Below are positions 44,926 through 55,200 of a DNA stretch of 64,000 bases, in pieces (position 1 is the stretch's first letter; the number at the start of each line of letters is the position of its first letter). The stretch lies in NCBI GenBank assembly GCA_964652565.1, contig CAZZEC010000007.1:1-64000 (forward strand), in the 5' to 3' direction. Source of the stretch: JBCCTX01 sp964652565 (lineage in GTDB: Bacteria; Bacteroidota; Bacteroidia; J057). A program made the translations under genes and the position numbers. Under the pieces are notes generated by a model, which saw only the letters and a program-made list of their open reading frames with translations, had not been told where the DNA came from and did no database searches.

Positions 44926-45302
44926 CTATGTTTACTTAAGATTACCCCTACAGCTATTACGATAGTATAAGCCCACATTAACCATGAGGCAAAAGGGCCA
45001 ACAGTATCCATAGGTAAATTGGGCAAAAACTGGTCAAAGAATAATATTACAAGGGTATCTGCTAACATTCCAGGTAGTACTAGTAAACATGCAGATAGTG
45101 CGGGCTGAAGACCTTGGAGATGATATATTTTGGTAACAAAATACGTTGCAAATCCAAGTACAGGAATGACTAACAGGTATAATAATGCTAGTACGGTGGA
45201 GGATTCTGGTAGAAAAAAATATTGTCCATAAACTCTAAAAACAATAGTGGCTGCCAGCCAAATGAAAAAACCAATTGTGAAACTCGATATGCGATAGTTC
45301 AT
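44922..45302 (-). CDS. DUF5367-like small membrane protein
   Basis: A 126-residue protein with four predicted membrane segments (about 8-24, 37-57, 68-88, 103-121). 'FFIWLAATIVFRVYGQYFF' and 'LPGMLADTLVILFFDQFLPN' resemble DUF5367 proteins, which have no known function. It lies between a Crp-type regulator gene (71 bases upstream) and the small lipoprotein, with which it overlaps by 4 bases. Confidence 0.5.
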   Translation of the reverse strand: MNYRISSFTIGFFIWLAATIVFRVYGQYFFLPESSTVLALLYLLVIPVLGFATYFVTKIYHLQGLQPALSACLLVLPGMLADTLVILFFDQFLPNLPMDTVGPFASWLMWAYTIVIAVGVILSKHR

Positions 45303-45373
45303 GATATCTGTTTAAACTTAGATACAAAGTAGAGGAGTAATTGGGAAAGGATGATTTGACATTTGTCAAAAAA

Positions 45374-45982
45374 TCAGGTTTCCATAATTTTTTTTCTCAA
45401 TCTACTCAGATATTCATGCGAGATTCCCATATACTCAGCAATATAGAAAAGTGGGACGCGGCTTAAGAGCCTTGGTTCATGTTTGACTAAGTATTTATAA
45501 AGTTTTTCAGCGGGATAAGCTAATAGGCGAGTCTTTGATTGATATTCTCGAAAAAATAATTCCTGAGTGAATGTGAGACTAGCTAAATTTGCTTTAGGGT
45601 GAGTACTTAGAAAATGCTGATAATCTTCCAAAGTCCAATACAGCAGCGTAGTGTCCTCTAATGTCTGCAGGGAATATTCAGATGGAATCTGGTGTAGGAA
45701 ACTCTCATACGCAGTTACAAAGTCTCCTTCGAAATGGAAGGAAGTAGCTTTTTTATGGTTTTGATCTATGTAGCGCTGCATTACAATACCCTCAGCTACA
45801 AAATACAGTTTGCTTGCTATGGTATCTGCCTGGAAAAATGTAGTATGCTTTTTGACGGATTTTTTCCTTGCTAAAGAAGCCATATAAGCTATAGGATCCC
45901 GATCCAGCCGATCAAATCCAGATAGGATTTTTGTAAGATATGTAACATGACGCTCCAATGTTATATTTTTGAATGAGTCCAA
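45374..45982 (-). CDS. Crp/Fnr-family transcriptional regulator
   Basis: A 202-residue regulator. Residues about 30-120 form a cyclic-nucleotide-binding-like jelly roll ('VKKHTTFFQADTIASKLYFV', 'FEGDFVTAYESFL'), but the usual phosphate-binding R-S/T pair is not clear, so the ligand is uncertain. The C-terminal HTH is 'IAEYMGISHEYLSRLRKKI'. It starts 6 bases after the stop of the sulfatase gene in the same direction, so it probably shares its transcript. Crp-type proteins of Bacteroidota often control nearby genes; the targets here are not visible. Confidence 0.85.
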   Translation of the reverse strand: MDSFKNITLERHVTYLTKILSGFDRLDRDPIAYMASLARKKSVKKHTTFFQADTIASKLYFVAEGIVMQRYIDQNHKKATSFHFEGDFVTAYESFLHQIPSEYSLQTLEDTTLLYWTLEDYQHFLSTHPKANLASLTFTQELFFREYQSKTRLLAYPAEKLYKYLVKHEPRLLSRVPLFYIAEYMGISHEYLSRLRKKIMET

Positions 45983-45988
45983 TAATGG

Positions 45989-47581
45989 TTATTTCAACTC
46001 CAGTGCCTCTATCTGCCCATAATCTTTACCCCGTATTGCTTCAAAGTTACTTAGCATCTCCTGTAATTTGTCAGGGTTCTCTTTCGCCATATTTTGCTGT
46101 TGTCCTATGTCAGAAGATAAATGGTATAATTGGAAATCTTGAGCATTACCGAGTTCAATATTAACCTGATTGTTTTTAGCAGGTCCTGGGTAGGGGGGGA
46201 TAAGTACCCAATCTTCTTTTCGATAGGCAGTGCGAGAAGTAGCTTCCAGAATGAGTGCTTCTCTTCCCTCTCCACTCTTTCCCAAGAGAACGTCGAGTAA
46301 ATTTTGACTATCCTGATTTTGTATATCCTTTTCTACGAGATGAGCAATTGACGCGAGATAATCGATTTGGGAAATCAAGGCATCCGAGACTCCTGGTGCA
46401 ATAGTTCCCTTCCAGTAACTGATAAACGGAACCCGTGTGCCAGCCTCAAACAGGCTATATTTACCTCCTCTCAATGCTCCAGATGGTGTATGATCGCCTA
46501 GTTTCTCTACTGCATCGTCATAATATCCGTCATTCAACACAGGTCCATTATCGCTGGAAAGTAAAATCAACGTATTTTCTAGTAAGCCCTCTTCTTCTAG
46601 CGTTTTGACTAATTCTCCAATACACCAATCGGCTTCCACAATTACATCACCTCTGGGGCCCATGCCAGAAGCCCCTACAAATCGAGGATGAGGCGTGCGA
46701 GGCACATGGGGTTGCTGAAGCGTATATAAGAGAAAGAATGGATCTTCTCGGTGAGCTTGGATATAATGCTGAGCTCTGACCAAAAAGGTATCGGCCATAT
46801 GTTCATCTACCCATTTCGCAGATTCACCCCCTTTCATAAATCCAATGCGAGGAATCTCATTTACGATAGAGTTATTATGCCCATGATGCCATCTCATTTT
46901 CAGCATTTCAGGGTTGTCTTTACCCGTAGGTTCACCTGGAAAATTCTCTGAATAACTCACCTCAATAGGATCATCTGGGTCCAAACCCACTACATTTCCA
47001 TTTTCTATATAGACGGTAGGTACACGATCTTGAGTCGCTGCCATGATGTAAGAATAATCAAACCCAACTGCATTAGGTCCTGGAGCAATTTGCTCATTCC
47101 AGTTTACATTTCCATTCCCCAACCCCAAATGCCATTTCCCCACAATGCCTGTATGATAACCAGCAGTTTTTAGTAAACTTGGAATAGTCATCTGTTCCGT
47201 ATCGATCAGCAGTGGGGCTGTGCCCGGAAGTATTTTAGCGCGTTCGTTTCGCCATGGATAACTCCCTGTGAGTAGGGCATATCTACTAGGTGAACAAGTA
47301 GCAGATGATGCATATCCCTGGGTAAATCTTATTCCTCCATTTGCGAGCTTATCAATATTGGGAGTGCTAAGCTCTGTAGCACCATAGGCACTTACATCTC
47401 CATATCCCAAATCATCGAGATATATAATAACAATGTTTGGTAATGAGGTATTATCAATTTCTGTCTGACTGTTATGCTTATTTTCTGAATTGCATCCCCA
47501 AATGGATAAGAAGATTAAACTTAAGTAAAAATATAATTTGGAATATGTTATAAAATCGTGATTTGTTGTCATTGTTGTCAT
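45989..47581 (-). CDS. S1-family sulfatase, lipoprotein
   Basis: A 530-residue sulfatase anchored as a lipoprotein (lipobox 'LSIWGC', Cys30). 'VIIYLDDLGYGDVSAYGA' gives the metal Asp residues; the formylglycine Cys96 is in 'SATCSPSRYALLTGSYPWR'; 'VGKWHLGLG' and 'LSSDNGPVL' complete the active site. An insert with 'HHGHNNSIVNEIPRIG' near 230-245 is typical of arylsulfatase-A-like carbohydrate sulfatases. It follows the mannonate dehydratase gene after a 93-base spacer that contains a heptamer repeat, and precedes the Crp-type gene by 6 bases. Confidence 0.92.
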   Translation of the reverse strand: MTTMTTNHDFITYSKLYFYLSLIFLSIWGCNSENKHNSQTEIDNTSLPNIVIIYLDDLGYGDVSAYGATELSTPNIDKLANGGIRFTQGYASSATCSPSRYALLTGSYPWRNERAKILPGTAPLLIDTEQMTIPSLLKTAGYHTGIVGKWHLGLGNGNVNWNEQIAPGPNAVGFDYSYIMAATQDRVPTVYIENGNVVGLDPDDPIEVSYSENFPGEPTGKDNPEMLKMRWHHGHNNSIVNEIPRIGFMKGGESAKWVDEHMADTFLVRAQHYIQAHREDPFFLLYTLQQPHVPRTPHPRFVGASGMGPRGDVIVEADWCIGELVKTLEEEGLLENTLILLSSDNGPVLNDGYYDDAVEKLGDHTPSGALRGGKYSLFEAGTRVPFISYWKGTIAPGVSDALISQIDYLASIAHLVEKDIQNQDSQNLLDVLLGKSGEGREALILEATSRTAYRKEDWVLIPPYPGPAKNNQVNIELGNAQDFQLYHLSSDIGQQQNMAKENPDKLQEMLSNFEAIRGKDYGQIEALELK

Positions 47582-47629
47582 TGTGAAATGGAAGTATTGT
47601 GTAATTGTGGAATTGTTACAATCTATATT

Positions 47630-47658
47630 CCGTCGTCTATGATTTATCGTCTGTCATC
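47630..47658 (-). repeat. Short GACGAC/GATGACAGACGA intergenic repeat
   Basis: Read on the minus strand this gives GATGACAGACGATAAATCATAGACGACGG, related to the heptamer array at 59681-59722 and the copy at 48822-48845. It lies just after the mannonate dehydratase stop. Confidence 0.55.
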
Positions 47659-47674
47659 TTTAAAACTTCATCAA

Positions 47675-48766
47675 TTACCCAGACAGTTTTTCTACAGACT
47701 CTATAAGTCCCTTCATATAGCCAATGGCATATAAATTCCCCAGGACACTATAACCTGGGTGGTCATTGCTGTCTCCAGCCATCGTAGGAACATGATCGGG
47801 TCTGACAGGGCCTTTGAATCCTACTTCGTAATAGGCTTTCATGGCTTCGTACATATCTGTTTTCCCATTGTCATGAAAAGTCTCAGCAAAATTGTGTTTA
47901 TCACCTTTCACATCTCTAAAATGGACGAATACAATTTTATCTCTTTCTCCAAAGTAGCGAATGCCTGAAGGGATATCTTCTCCCATGGTGGCAAAAGATC
48001 CCTGACAAAAACACAGGCCATTATAGTAACTTGGAACGATGTCTATCATGCGTTTAAAAGCATCTACAGAGGTCATGATTCTAGAGATCCCACGTATATT
48101 GTCGATTGGAGGATCGTCGGGGTGCATAGCTAATCGCACACCGTATTTTTCTGCCTCCGGGATTACTGCTTTGAGAAAATATTCCAGATTTTCCCACATG
48201 GTCTCTGCTGATATTGCACCATATTTTGTTAATGGTTGATCCTTGATATCCTCAATGTCAAATGCTGTCATCAGGGCACCTCCTCGACCTGGACGATCGA
48301 TAGTGGTACGATGCCAACTAATTACAGGCATCCAATTGTAACATACCATATCTATCCCCAGCTTATTCAGGTTTTTGATAAAAGTAATAAAGTTATCTAT
48401 TTGTTCGTCCCTAGCTTCTAGCCCCAACTTGATTTTATCCATAGGAGGTGGTCCTTCTACTACTTTCCAATCCAGACCTTCTTTTCTAAATTGAGATTGA
48501 ATAGCTGCCAATGGTTCATATTCCCAGGATTGCTTATCTTTCAGCCCCACTTTTCCTGGTCCCGCTGAAGTGATAGCCCCCGATACGCCCATTTGCCTGG
48601 CGAGTTCCATTTTGTATGTATCCATTCCATAGAAATAGGACATACAAAGTTCCATGCCTACTTCTTTGCTCATCTTGGAGGTTGCATATAAGGATGGATT
48701 GAAGCTTGCAGTGGAAACCGCTGCAAGGGTCGCTCCTTGTTTAATAAATGTTCTGCGAGTAGTCAT
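47675..48766 (-). CDS. uxuA: Mannonate dehydratase-like enzyme with Tat-type signal
   Basis: A 363-residue TIM barrel like UxuA, which turns D-mannonate into 2-keto-3-deoxygluconate in hexuronate breakdown. Family residues are in place: 'AMHPDDPPI', Cys in 'GLCFCQGSFATMG', 'FVHFRDVKG', and Asp/His in 'RPDHVPTMAGD'. Unlike cytoplasmic UxuA it starts with a Tat-like signal ('TTRRTFIKQGATLAAV'), so it may work in the periplasm or carry a mis-annotated leader common in such homologues. It sits between a GH140-like glycosidase and a sulfatase on one strand. This position fits breakdown of a uronate-containing polysaccharide. The symbol denotes the closest family, not proven function. Confidence 0.8.
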   Translation of the reverse strand: MTTRRTFIKQGATLAAVSTASFNPSLYATSKMSKEVGMELCMSYFYGMDTYKMELARQMGVSGAITSAGPGKVGLKDKQSWEYEPLAAIQSQFRKEGLDWKVVEGPPPMDKIKLGLEARDEQIDNFITFIKNLNKLGIDMVCYNWMPVISWHRTTIDRPGRGGALMTAFDIEDIKDQPLTKYGAISAETMWENLEYFLKAVIPEAEKYGVRLAMHPDDPPIDNIRGISRIMTSVDAFKRMIDIVPSYYNGLCFCQGSFATMGEDIPSGIRYFGERDKIVFVHFRDVKGDKHNFAETFHDNGKTDMYEAMKAYYEVGFKGPVRPDHVPTMAGDSNDHPGYSVLGNLYAIGYMKGLIESVEKLSG

Positions 48767-48821
48767 TTGAGAGAATTATTAAATTGAGATTTTGTGAAAT
48801 TATCACTACAGACTGTGATCC

Positions 48822-48845
48822 ATTCTGTCGTCCATCGTCTAAAAT
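48822..48845 (-). repeat. Short GACGATGGACGACAGA intergenic repeat
   Basis: Minus-strand reading gives ATTTTAGACGATGGACGACA and then GAAT. It lies immediately after the GH140-like stop and shares its heptamer words with the elements at 47630-47658 and 59681-59722, in the same sense relative to the upstream gene. Confidence 0.55.
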
Positions 48846-48850
48846 ACTAA

Positions 48851-50230
48851 TTATGGCATCTGCATGTTAGCTTCAGCATCCTCCAAAATCAATATCCAAT
48901 CATTTCCTCTGCCACTTGTAGGGGGAGTATAGGTTTGTATCCCTAGCGTATTTCCCGTGTGGGTTGCATGAGAGACACCATACCTGGGATCATACCAGAT
49001 GGCTTTCAATTTCTTAGTCTTGATACTGTTTTGATCTACAGTGAAAGCTATACCCCTGGGAGAATATATTATAGCAAAAGACGAATCGTTGGATACCGCA
49101 GCTTTGATCTTGGCTCCTCCGTGTGTAGGACCATCGACAATGATTGATGGATCAGGACTCAGTTTATGAAAAGGACGAGCCTCAAATAATTTTTTTACAT
49201 GAGCCATTTGAAAAGCCCCTGGATGATCAATTGCTTCAGACCAGGGAATTACTGCATCAAGAACGGCATTTCTTCCTGGTGCCCACATTTGCCACACACT
49301 ATTATGACCATAGGTATGACCACATGCCCCCGACAAGATAGACCAGTACGCTGCCTGCCTACAATCATAATCGTCAAATAAGACCATGGGATTTGCATCG
49401 GCAAAGTAAAATCCCACAGGGATCATTTCATATCTGGGTTCTCCATCTAAGGTAGGCTTAATGGGGTTCAACTGATAGTCGTGTTTGGCATACAAACCAT
49501 TGTCGTGATCTCTGGCACCATGGGAAGATTGCACCATATTAAAATCCAGCCATTTCGCCTGATGAAAATAATCAGAAGAAAGTCCAGGTCCTCTGGGATG
49601 GAAGGTCATAAGTTGTTCTCCATTATTGCCGGCCGCAATACCCTCAGCCATAGCTTCAATAATCGATCTTTCTTCTTCATTATTAATATTTTCATCTCCT
49701 CCTAAAATCCATATCACATTTTTTCCTCTATATCTATTACCTAGAAATTTTCCGAAGGAACGCGCAGATTCAGGAGAAAAGATTTGTTCATTGCCATTGG
49801 TGGTAGACCAATAGCTTCCCCATGTTGGCAACATACCTATGAACAGTCCTAGTTCATCAGCCATTTCCACTATTCTATCTACGTGTTGAAAATATGCTTC
49901 TACCGGTGCCTCTGGATCTTTATTTGAAATGGGAAGATCTCCATTGGCATTGGGTATAGTAAGTCCCCCAAGTTGTGCAAGAATTACAGATTGAATTACT
50001 GTAAACCCTTTTTGAGCTCTATTCCGTAAGTAATTTTCAGCTTCCTCTTCATTTAATCTATGAAATAGCTCCCAAGCGGTATCACCCAGATAGAAAAAGG
50101 GAGTCCCATCGTCCTGGACGAGATATCGACCGCTCTTGCTCACTTGAAGATTTTGAGCCTGACATACTGATCGTATATGACAAGTCAGTATGAACGTCAG
50201 TATTATGTAAACTAGGTTTCTCATAATCAT
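48851..50230 (-). CDS. GH140-like apiosidase (DUF4038 domain) glycosidase
   Basis: A 459-residue exported protein (signal ends 'VCQAQ'). The DUF4038/apiosidase-like TIM barrel begins with 'GRYLVQDDGTPFFYLGDTAW' and 'LFHRLNEEEAENYLRNRAQK'; 'VIWILGGDENIN' carries probable catalytic or binding residues, as do 'LDGEPRYE' and 'GHTYGHNSVWQMW'. A C-terminal collagen-binding-like beta domain ends in 'WILILEDAE'. Characterised GH140 cleaves apiose side chains of pectic RG-II, but the family is wide and the substrate here may differ. It heads a minus-strand run with mannonate dehydratase, sulfatase and Crp-type genes. Confidence 0.82.
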   Translation of the reverse strand: MIMRNLVYIILTFILTCHIRSVCQAQNLQVSKSGRYLVQDDGTPFFYLGDTAWELFHRLNEEEAENYLRNRAQKGFTVIQSVILAQLGGLTIPNANGDLPISNKDPEAPVEAYFQHVDRIVEMADELGLFIGMLPTWGSYWSTTNGNEQIFSPESARSFGKFLGNRYRGKNVIWILGGDENINNEEERSIIEAMAEGIAAGNNGEQLMTFHPRGPGLSSDYFHQAKWLDFNMVQSSHGARDHDNGLYAKHDYQLNPIKPTLDGEPRYEMIPVGFYFADANPMVLFDDYDCRQAAYWSILSGACGHTYGHNSVWQMWAPGRNAVLDAVIPWSEAIDHPGAFQMAHVKKLFEARPFHKLSPDPSIIVDGPTHGGAKIKAAVSNDSSFAIIYSPRGIAFTVDQNSIKTKKLKAIWYDPRYGVSHATHTGNTLGIQTYTPPTSGRGNDWILILEDAEANMQMP

Positions 50231-50466
50231 GCTTTTATTACAATGAGATACATCTTGAGTGTAAATGGTATTGTTAATGAAAGTTAATGTATTAAAATAA
50301 AGTTAATTTGTGTAGTGTCAAGATACTATGTTTTATGGTATTGAATCTTTCAAAAAGATGATTCATATAAAAAAAAATGCTATATTACATTAAAGGAATA
50401 ATAGATATCCCAACATTGTCAAAGCTATCCTAGCTCATATAAGATCATTTTGAGATAATTCAACAT

Positions 50467-51081
50467 ATGATGTCAGAGAGGACTCACTACAATGTAGATT
50501 GTAACGTAATTATAGACTTGAAAGATGGAAGTGAAACATCACTTCGAAAAATCTATATTGCCTACTATCAACAACTTCTGCAATATGGCTGTAGTGTTGA
50601 GCCGGATGAGGAGCTAGTTCATGATGAGATCCAGGATTTATTTGTTTGGTTGATCAAGAACACTGACAAATTAGCACATATCGACAATATTAAAACATAT
50701 CTCTTCAAAAGCTTAAGGAGAAACATTAGGTCTTCTTCTAAGAAAAAGAAAGAAATGAAATCCAGAGCATTTCACTATACAAATCTGGAAAGAGATACGG
50801 GATATCAGTACGATTGGGGAGATGACCATGATCTTCGATCTGAACAAATTACAGAGCTAAGAAAGCAAATAGAAAATTTATCCAGCCATCAAAAAGAAGC
50901 TATTTATCTAAGATTTTATGAAAACCTGAGTAATGATGAAATAGCTGAAGTATTTTCGGTAAGCAATCAAGTGGTTCGTAATATTTTATTTAGAGCGCTT
51001 AAAAATCTCAGAAAACATTCCAGATTATTAAAAAGCATTACGGTCATACCCATGGCCTTATTTCTTCTTTTTAGTGCTTGA
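50467..51081 (+). CDS. ECF-type sigma factor (Bacteroidota SusC/FecR-linked)
   Basis: A 204-residue sigma factor. Region 2 lies around 25-90 ('RKIYIAYYQQLLQYG', 'VHDEIQDLFVWLIKN'), region 4 around 133-185 ('LSSHQKEAIYLRFYENLSND', 'EIAEVFSVSNQVVRNILFRA'). The last 15 residues are hydrophobic ('VIPMALFLLF'), which could tether it to the membrane until released. Two adjacent ATG codons begin the frame. The FecR gene follows after 104 bases, then an STN-containing SusC: the classic relay in which substrate binding at the outer membrane releases the sigma factor. Confidence 0.92.
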   Translation: MMSERTHYNVDCNVIIDLKDGSETSLRKIYIAYYQQLLQYGCSVEPDEELVHDEIQDLFVWLIKNTDKLAHIDNIKTYLFKSLRRNIRSSSKKKKEMKSRAFHYTNLERDTGYQYDWGDDHDLRSEQITELRKQIENLSSHQKEAIYLRFYENLSNDEIAEVFSVSNQVVRNILFRALKNLRKHSRLLKSITVIPMALFLLFSA

Positions 51082-51149
51082 TACATAATTTTTTTAAAAA
51101 AAATCTGTCAGAGGTATTACAAAACTATCTGATATTCCTCTAGTATCAT

Positions 51150-51165
51150 ATTGTGTAAACACAAT
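51150..51165. promoter_or_regulatory. Palindrome before the FecR gene
   Basis: ATTGTGT, AA, ACACAAT: an exact 7-bp inverted repeat 20 bases before the FecR start. It could be an operator or a short mRNA hairpin affecting FecR translation. Confidence 0.3.
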
Positions 51166-51185
51166 AATGAACTAATCAGGAATAG

Positions 51186-52184
51186 ATGTATCAAAAGTAT
51201 GAACATTATACATTAGAAGAATTAGCCTCAGATCCATATTTTCAATCATGGGTTCTTACTTCGACCGAAGACGTGGAAGAATTTTGGAGGGGATTTATGT
51301 ACGCATATCCCCATAAATCAGAACTCGTCTCAGAAGCGAAGGAATTGGTACTAGGTGTACACGCTCATTTCAAGAAAAAAGAAATAAGTCTTTCTAAAAA
51401 GCATCAATACTTCGATCACGTGTTAAAGACAGCAGCGCATACTCAAACCAGATATCCAAGAAGAAATATTACATTTTGGGCGATAGCTGCTTCTGTTTTA
51501 TTGGTTTTGTCTTCAGGAATATTGTTCTGGACAAGTTCTCAAGAGGAAGTCATAAGTCATGCTACGGATTATGGTGAATGGAAAACCGTATTGCTTCCAG
51601 ATGGCTCCTCAGTAAATCTAAATGCCAATTCTGAGGTCTCATTTGCTAGTGAATGGGAGGAAGGAGAAACCAGAGAAGTATGGTTGGAAGGAGAAGCCTA
51701 TTTTGATGTTGTGAGCAAGAAGAAGACTGGTACCCAATTCATTGTGTATTCAAGTGATGTTTCGGTAGAAGTATTAGGTACAAAATTCAATGTATATCAG
51801 AGAGGGGATGAGACCGAAGTGTATCTAGAGGAAGGAAAGATAAAACTCGCTGCTCAAAATGAAGAAACGCTACTGGAAATGGGAGATGTGATCACATATT
51901 CTGCTAAAGAACGCAAGATAACTACTCGGCAAAAAGCGCTGGACAATACACGAAGCTCCTGGAAAGATGGTACCCTGATTATGGAAGGTGTGAGACCTCA
52001 AGAAGCCTTAGAGAAATTAGAACAACTATATGGGGTTAAGTTTATTATGAAAAATCATAAGAAACAGAATATTCCGACACAATTAAAGGTCCCTATGGAT
52101 GAATTGGATATCGTGCTATCAATGCTTGAAAAAGCCTGGACAGTTCAAATTCATAGAGAACAAGATCAAGTAATCATAGAATGA
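51186..52184 (+). CDS. FecR-type anti-sigma factor
   Basis: A 332-residue inner-membrane protein. N-terminal cytoplasmic anti-sigma part to about 90, one membrane segment at about 97-115 ('FWAIAASVLLVLSSGILFW'), then the periplasmic FecR domain ('WKTVLLPDGSSVNLNANSEV', 'WLEGEAYFDVVSKK', 'VEVLGTKFNVYQRGDETEVY') and a C-terminal STN-like segment ('LIMEGVRPQEALEKLEQLYG'). It senses the STN domain of the SusC product and holds or frees the sigma factor. Standard length. Confidence 0.95.
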   Translation: MYQKYEHYTLEELASDPYFQSWVLTSTEDVEEFWRGFMYAYPHKSELVSEAKELVLGVHAHFKKKEISLSKKHQYFDHVLKTAAHTQTRYPRRNITFWAIAASVLLVLSSGILFWTSSQEEVISHATDYGEWKTVLLPDGSSVNLNANSEVSFASEWEEGETREVWLEGEAYFDVVSKKKTGTQFIVYSSDVSVEVLGTKFNVYQRGDETEVYLEEGKIKLAAQNEETLLEMGDVITYSAKERKITTRQKALDNTRSSWKDGTLIMEGVRPQEALEKLEQLYGVKFIMKNHKKQNIPTQLKVPMDELDIVLSMLEKAWTVQIHREQDQVIIE

Positions 52185-52256
52185 TTTATACCTAATAACG
52201 ATTTATACCCAAAAACTATAATTTATGCTATTCAATTTTTATTAACGTACACATTT

Positions 52257-55200
52257 ATGCGAAACTACACTACTCCAACCTCAAAAATACCCCTGTTGTT
52301 TGCAGGAGTATTACTTTTTTTCTGTATGTGCTTAAGTGTAAGGGCAAATGTTACTGACCTATACGAAGAGGACCTTCAGGAAATTCCACTAACGGAAGCG
52401 TTAGAAAAACTGGGAGAACAACATCACGTATTTTTCTCCTATAACGAAAATCTGTTAAGTAATGTAAAAGTCGAATTCAAGTTTCAACAAAATGAATCTC
52501 TGGATAAGGCATTGGAAAGATTACTATCAGTGACAAATTTTCAATACGAAATTTATGGCGAGAAGTATTTTGTCGTATTTGAAAAGAGCAAAAAAGGTAT
52601 TCGTGATGCTAAAAAGCTCAAAAAGAGTATAGAGCGGATACAAGAGATTGAGCAAAAAGGGAACCTATCGGTTAAACCCAATAGTTCTGGCCCACTGAGT
52701 CAGATCGAGCATACCGTAGAATTTGCTGCGCTTACCAAGCGTTTTGAGCGAGTAACTGGAACCGTTAAGGATCAAGCGGGAACGCCACTTGCTGGTGCGA
52801 CTGTTCGTGCTAAAGGAACTACAGCAGGTACATTGACGGATAATGATGGCAATTTTGCGTTTGACGTTCCTGAAGAGGCTACGGCATTGATCATCTCCTA
52901 TTTGGGCTATGCTACACAGGAAGTTGAGATCAATGGTAGAACTACCATCAACATAGTCCTGGAAGAAAGCCAATCTACGCTGGATGAAGTCGTTGTGGTA
53001 GGGTATGGTACTCAGAAGAAGGCTAATCTGACAGGTGCGGTTACAGTAATTTCTAGTGAAGCACTGGAAAATCGTCCTATCGCAAGTGTGGGTCAAGGAC
53101 TTCAGGGTCTTGTACCCAACCTGAACATAACGGTAAGAAATGGTGATCCTGCTCAACCTGTGAATTTCAACATTAGAGGGTATGAATCCATTAATGGAGG
53201 TGAGCCTCTGATTCTTGTAGATGGAGTACCCATGGCACTTGAGCGTATCAATCCCAATGATATCGCAAGTGTGAATGTTATCAAAGATGCCTCTGCTTCG
53301 GCGGTATATGGAGCACGTGCTGCATTTGGGGTAATACTCGTTGAGACAAAATCTGGAAAGGCTGGTAAGTTCAATATTCAATTGAGTTCTGAATTAGCTG
53401 CTGCGAAGCCCATCTTCCACATGGACCCAGTTAATGATCCTTATGAATTTGTATTAGCAAGAAATCTTGCAAGGGAAAGAACGAGTGGTACGCCTGAATA
53501 TGACGATCAGTTTGTAGAAGCGGTAAGACAATACTCCCAAGAAGGTGGTCCTGAATGGGGCGTAAGAGATGGAGTACTCCAATTTTATGGCTTCAATGAC
53601 TATCAGAATCGCATTATGACAGATTTTGCGCCGCAGCAGAGATATGATCTAAGCATTTCTGGAGCTACTGATAAAGCCAATTACTATGTTTCCATAGGGC
53701 ATTTGAATAAAGATGGATACCTCAAACCTTTCAATAATGAGACATTCAAGCGTTACAATATATTGATGAAGGCAGAATTCCAGGTCAATGATTGGTTGAG
53801 ATTAGAGCCCAAAGTCGTGTTCAATGCTCAGGACAGCGATAAGCCTACGTTTTATCATTGGGACGTAAATATCAATACCCTAGCCCGTGTCAACCCTGTC
53901 TTCCCGGTAGAATTTCCCGATCTGGATTACTACCTCACACCTGGTGATAGAGAGGAATACGAGCAATATATAGGAATGTATTTCGGTGGTACCAACTTCT
54001 TCCCTTATTTGAGAGATGGTGGACGTCGTACATTTAATCTAAATGAAACCTGGTTAACGCAAGGCCTGACATTGACTCCATTCAAGGGGATGGTGATTAA
54101 AGGTAATTTCTCTTACCAATTTTTCAACCGCCATTACCAGGATGTACAAAGCAAGGTGGATGTTATTTCCAACCGTGATTTAACAAACATAGTGGTTGAC
54201 AATGGATTCAGTGGAACGGATTTCATTGAAAACCGGACGGACTACGATCAGTATTATGCGTTGAATACCTACGCAGAATATACCCCTGACTTTGGAGATA
54301 GCCATTTCTTGAGGACTATGATAGGGTTTAATCAAGAGTGGGGGCGCAACACCTTCCAGAGAGCTCGAGCATTCACCCTCATTACGCCATTGATCACGGA
54401 TATAAATGCTACTACAGGGAACCAGGAAACTTATGGCGGAAAAGAGCATTTCTCACTTCGAGGAGCATTTTATCGTGTGAGCTATCGATTCAAAGACCGC
54501 TACTTATTCGAGGCAAATGGACGTTATGATGGTACTTCCAGATTCCCTAAGGAAGATCGTTATGGGTTCTTCCCCTCTTTCTCTGTTGGATGGAGAATAT
54601 CGGAAGAGCCGTTTATGGCCAGTACCAGAGGATATTTGGATAACCTGAAGATACGTGCTTCTTATGGAACCTTGGGTAACCAATTATTGGGGAATGTATA
54701 TTATCCTTATATAGCAACCATGGGTATCGGTACTTCTCCTTATATGTTCTCTGGTGGTTCAAGATCCCCCTTTGTAGCGCCTCCTGGATTGGTAAGTCCA
54801 ACATTGACATGGGAAACAGTTGAAACTCGCAATATTGGATTAGATATTACTATGCTCAATCAACGCCTGGATGCATCTTTTGACGCATATATCAGAGATA
54901 CGAAAGACATGTTGATGAATGTAGAATTTCCCAGCGTATTGGGTACAAATGCACCCAGACAGAATGCAGCAGATTTAAGAACTCAAGGATGGGAAGTTTC
55001 TTTGACATGGAGAGATCGCATTGGTAGCGATTGGAGATATCGCGTTACATTAGCGTTGGCTGATTGGCAGAGTGAGATCACCAGATATGAAAACCCAACG
55101 GGCGCGCTTTCTGAGTACTATGTAGGTCAGCAGTTAGGAGAAATTTGGGGATATGAGACTGTGGGAATCTTCCAGACAGAAGAAGAAGTAGCCAATGCGG

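Noticed and set aside
52665..53381. 238-residue frame opposite the SusC gene
   Set aside because: It lies wholly inside a strong SusC coding region and its product has no recognisable fold or signal.
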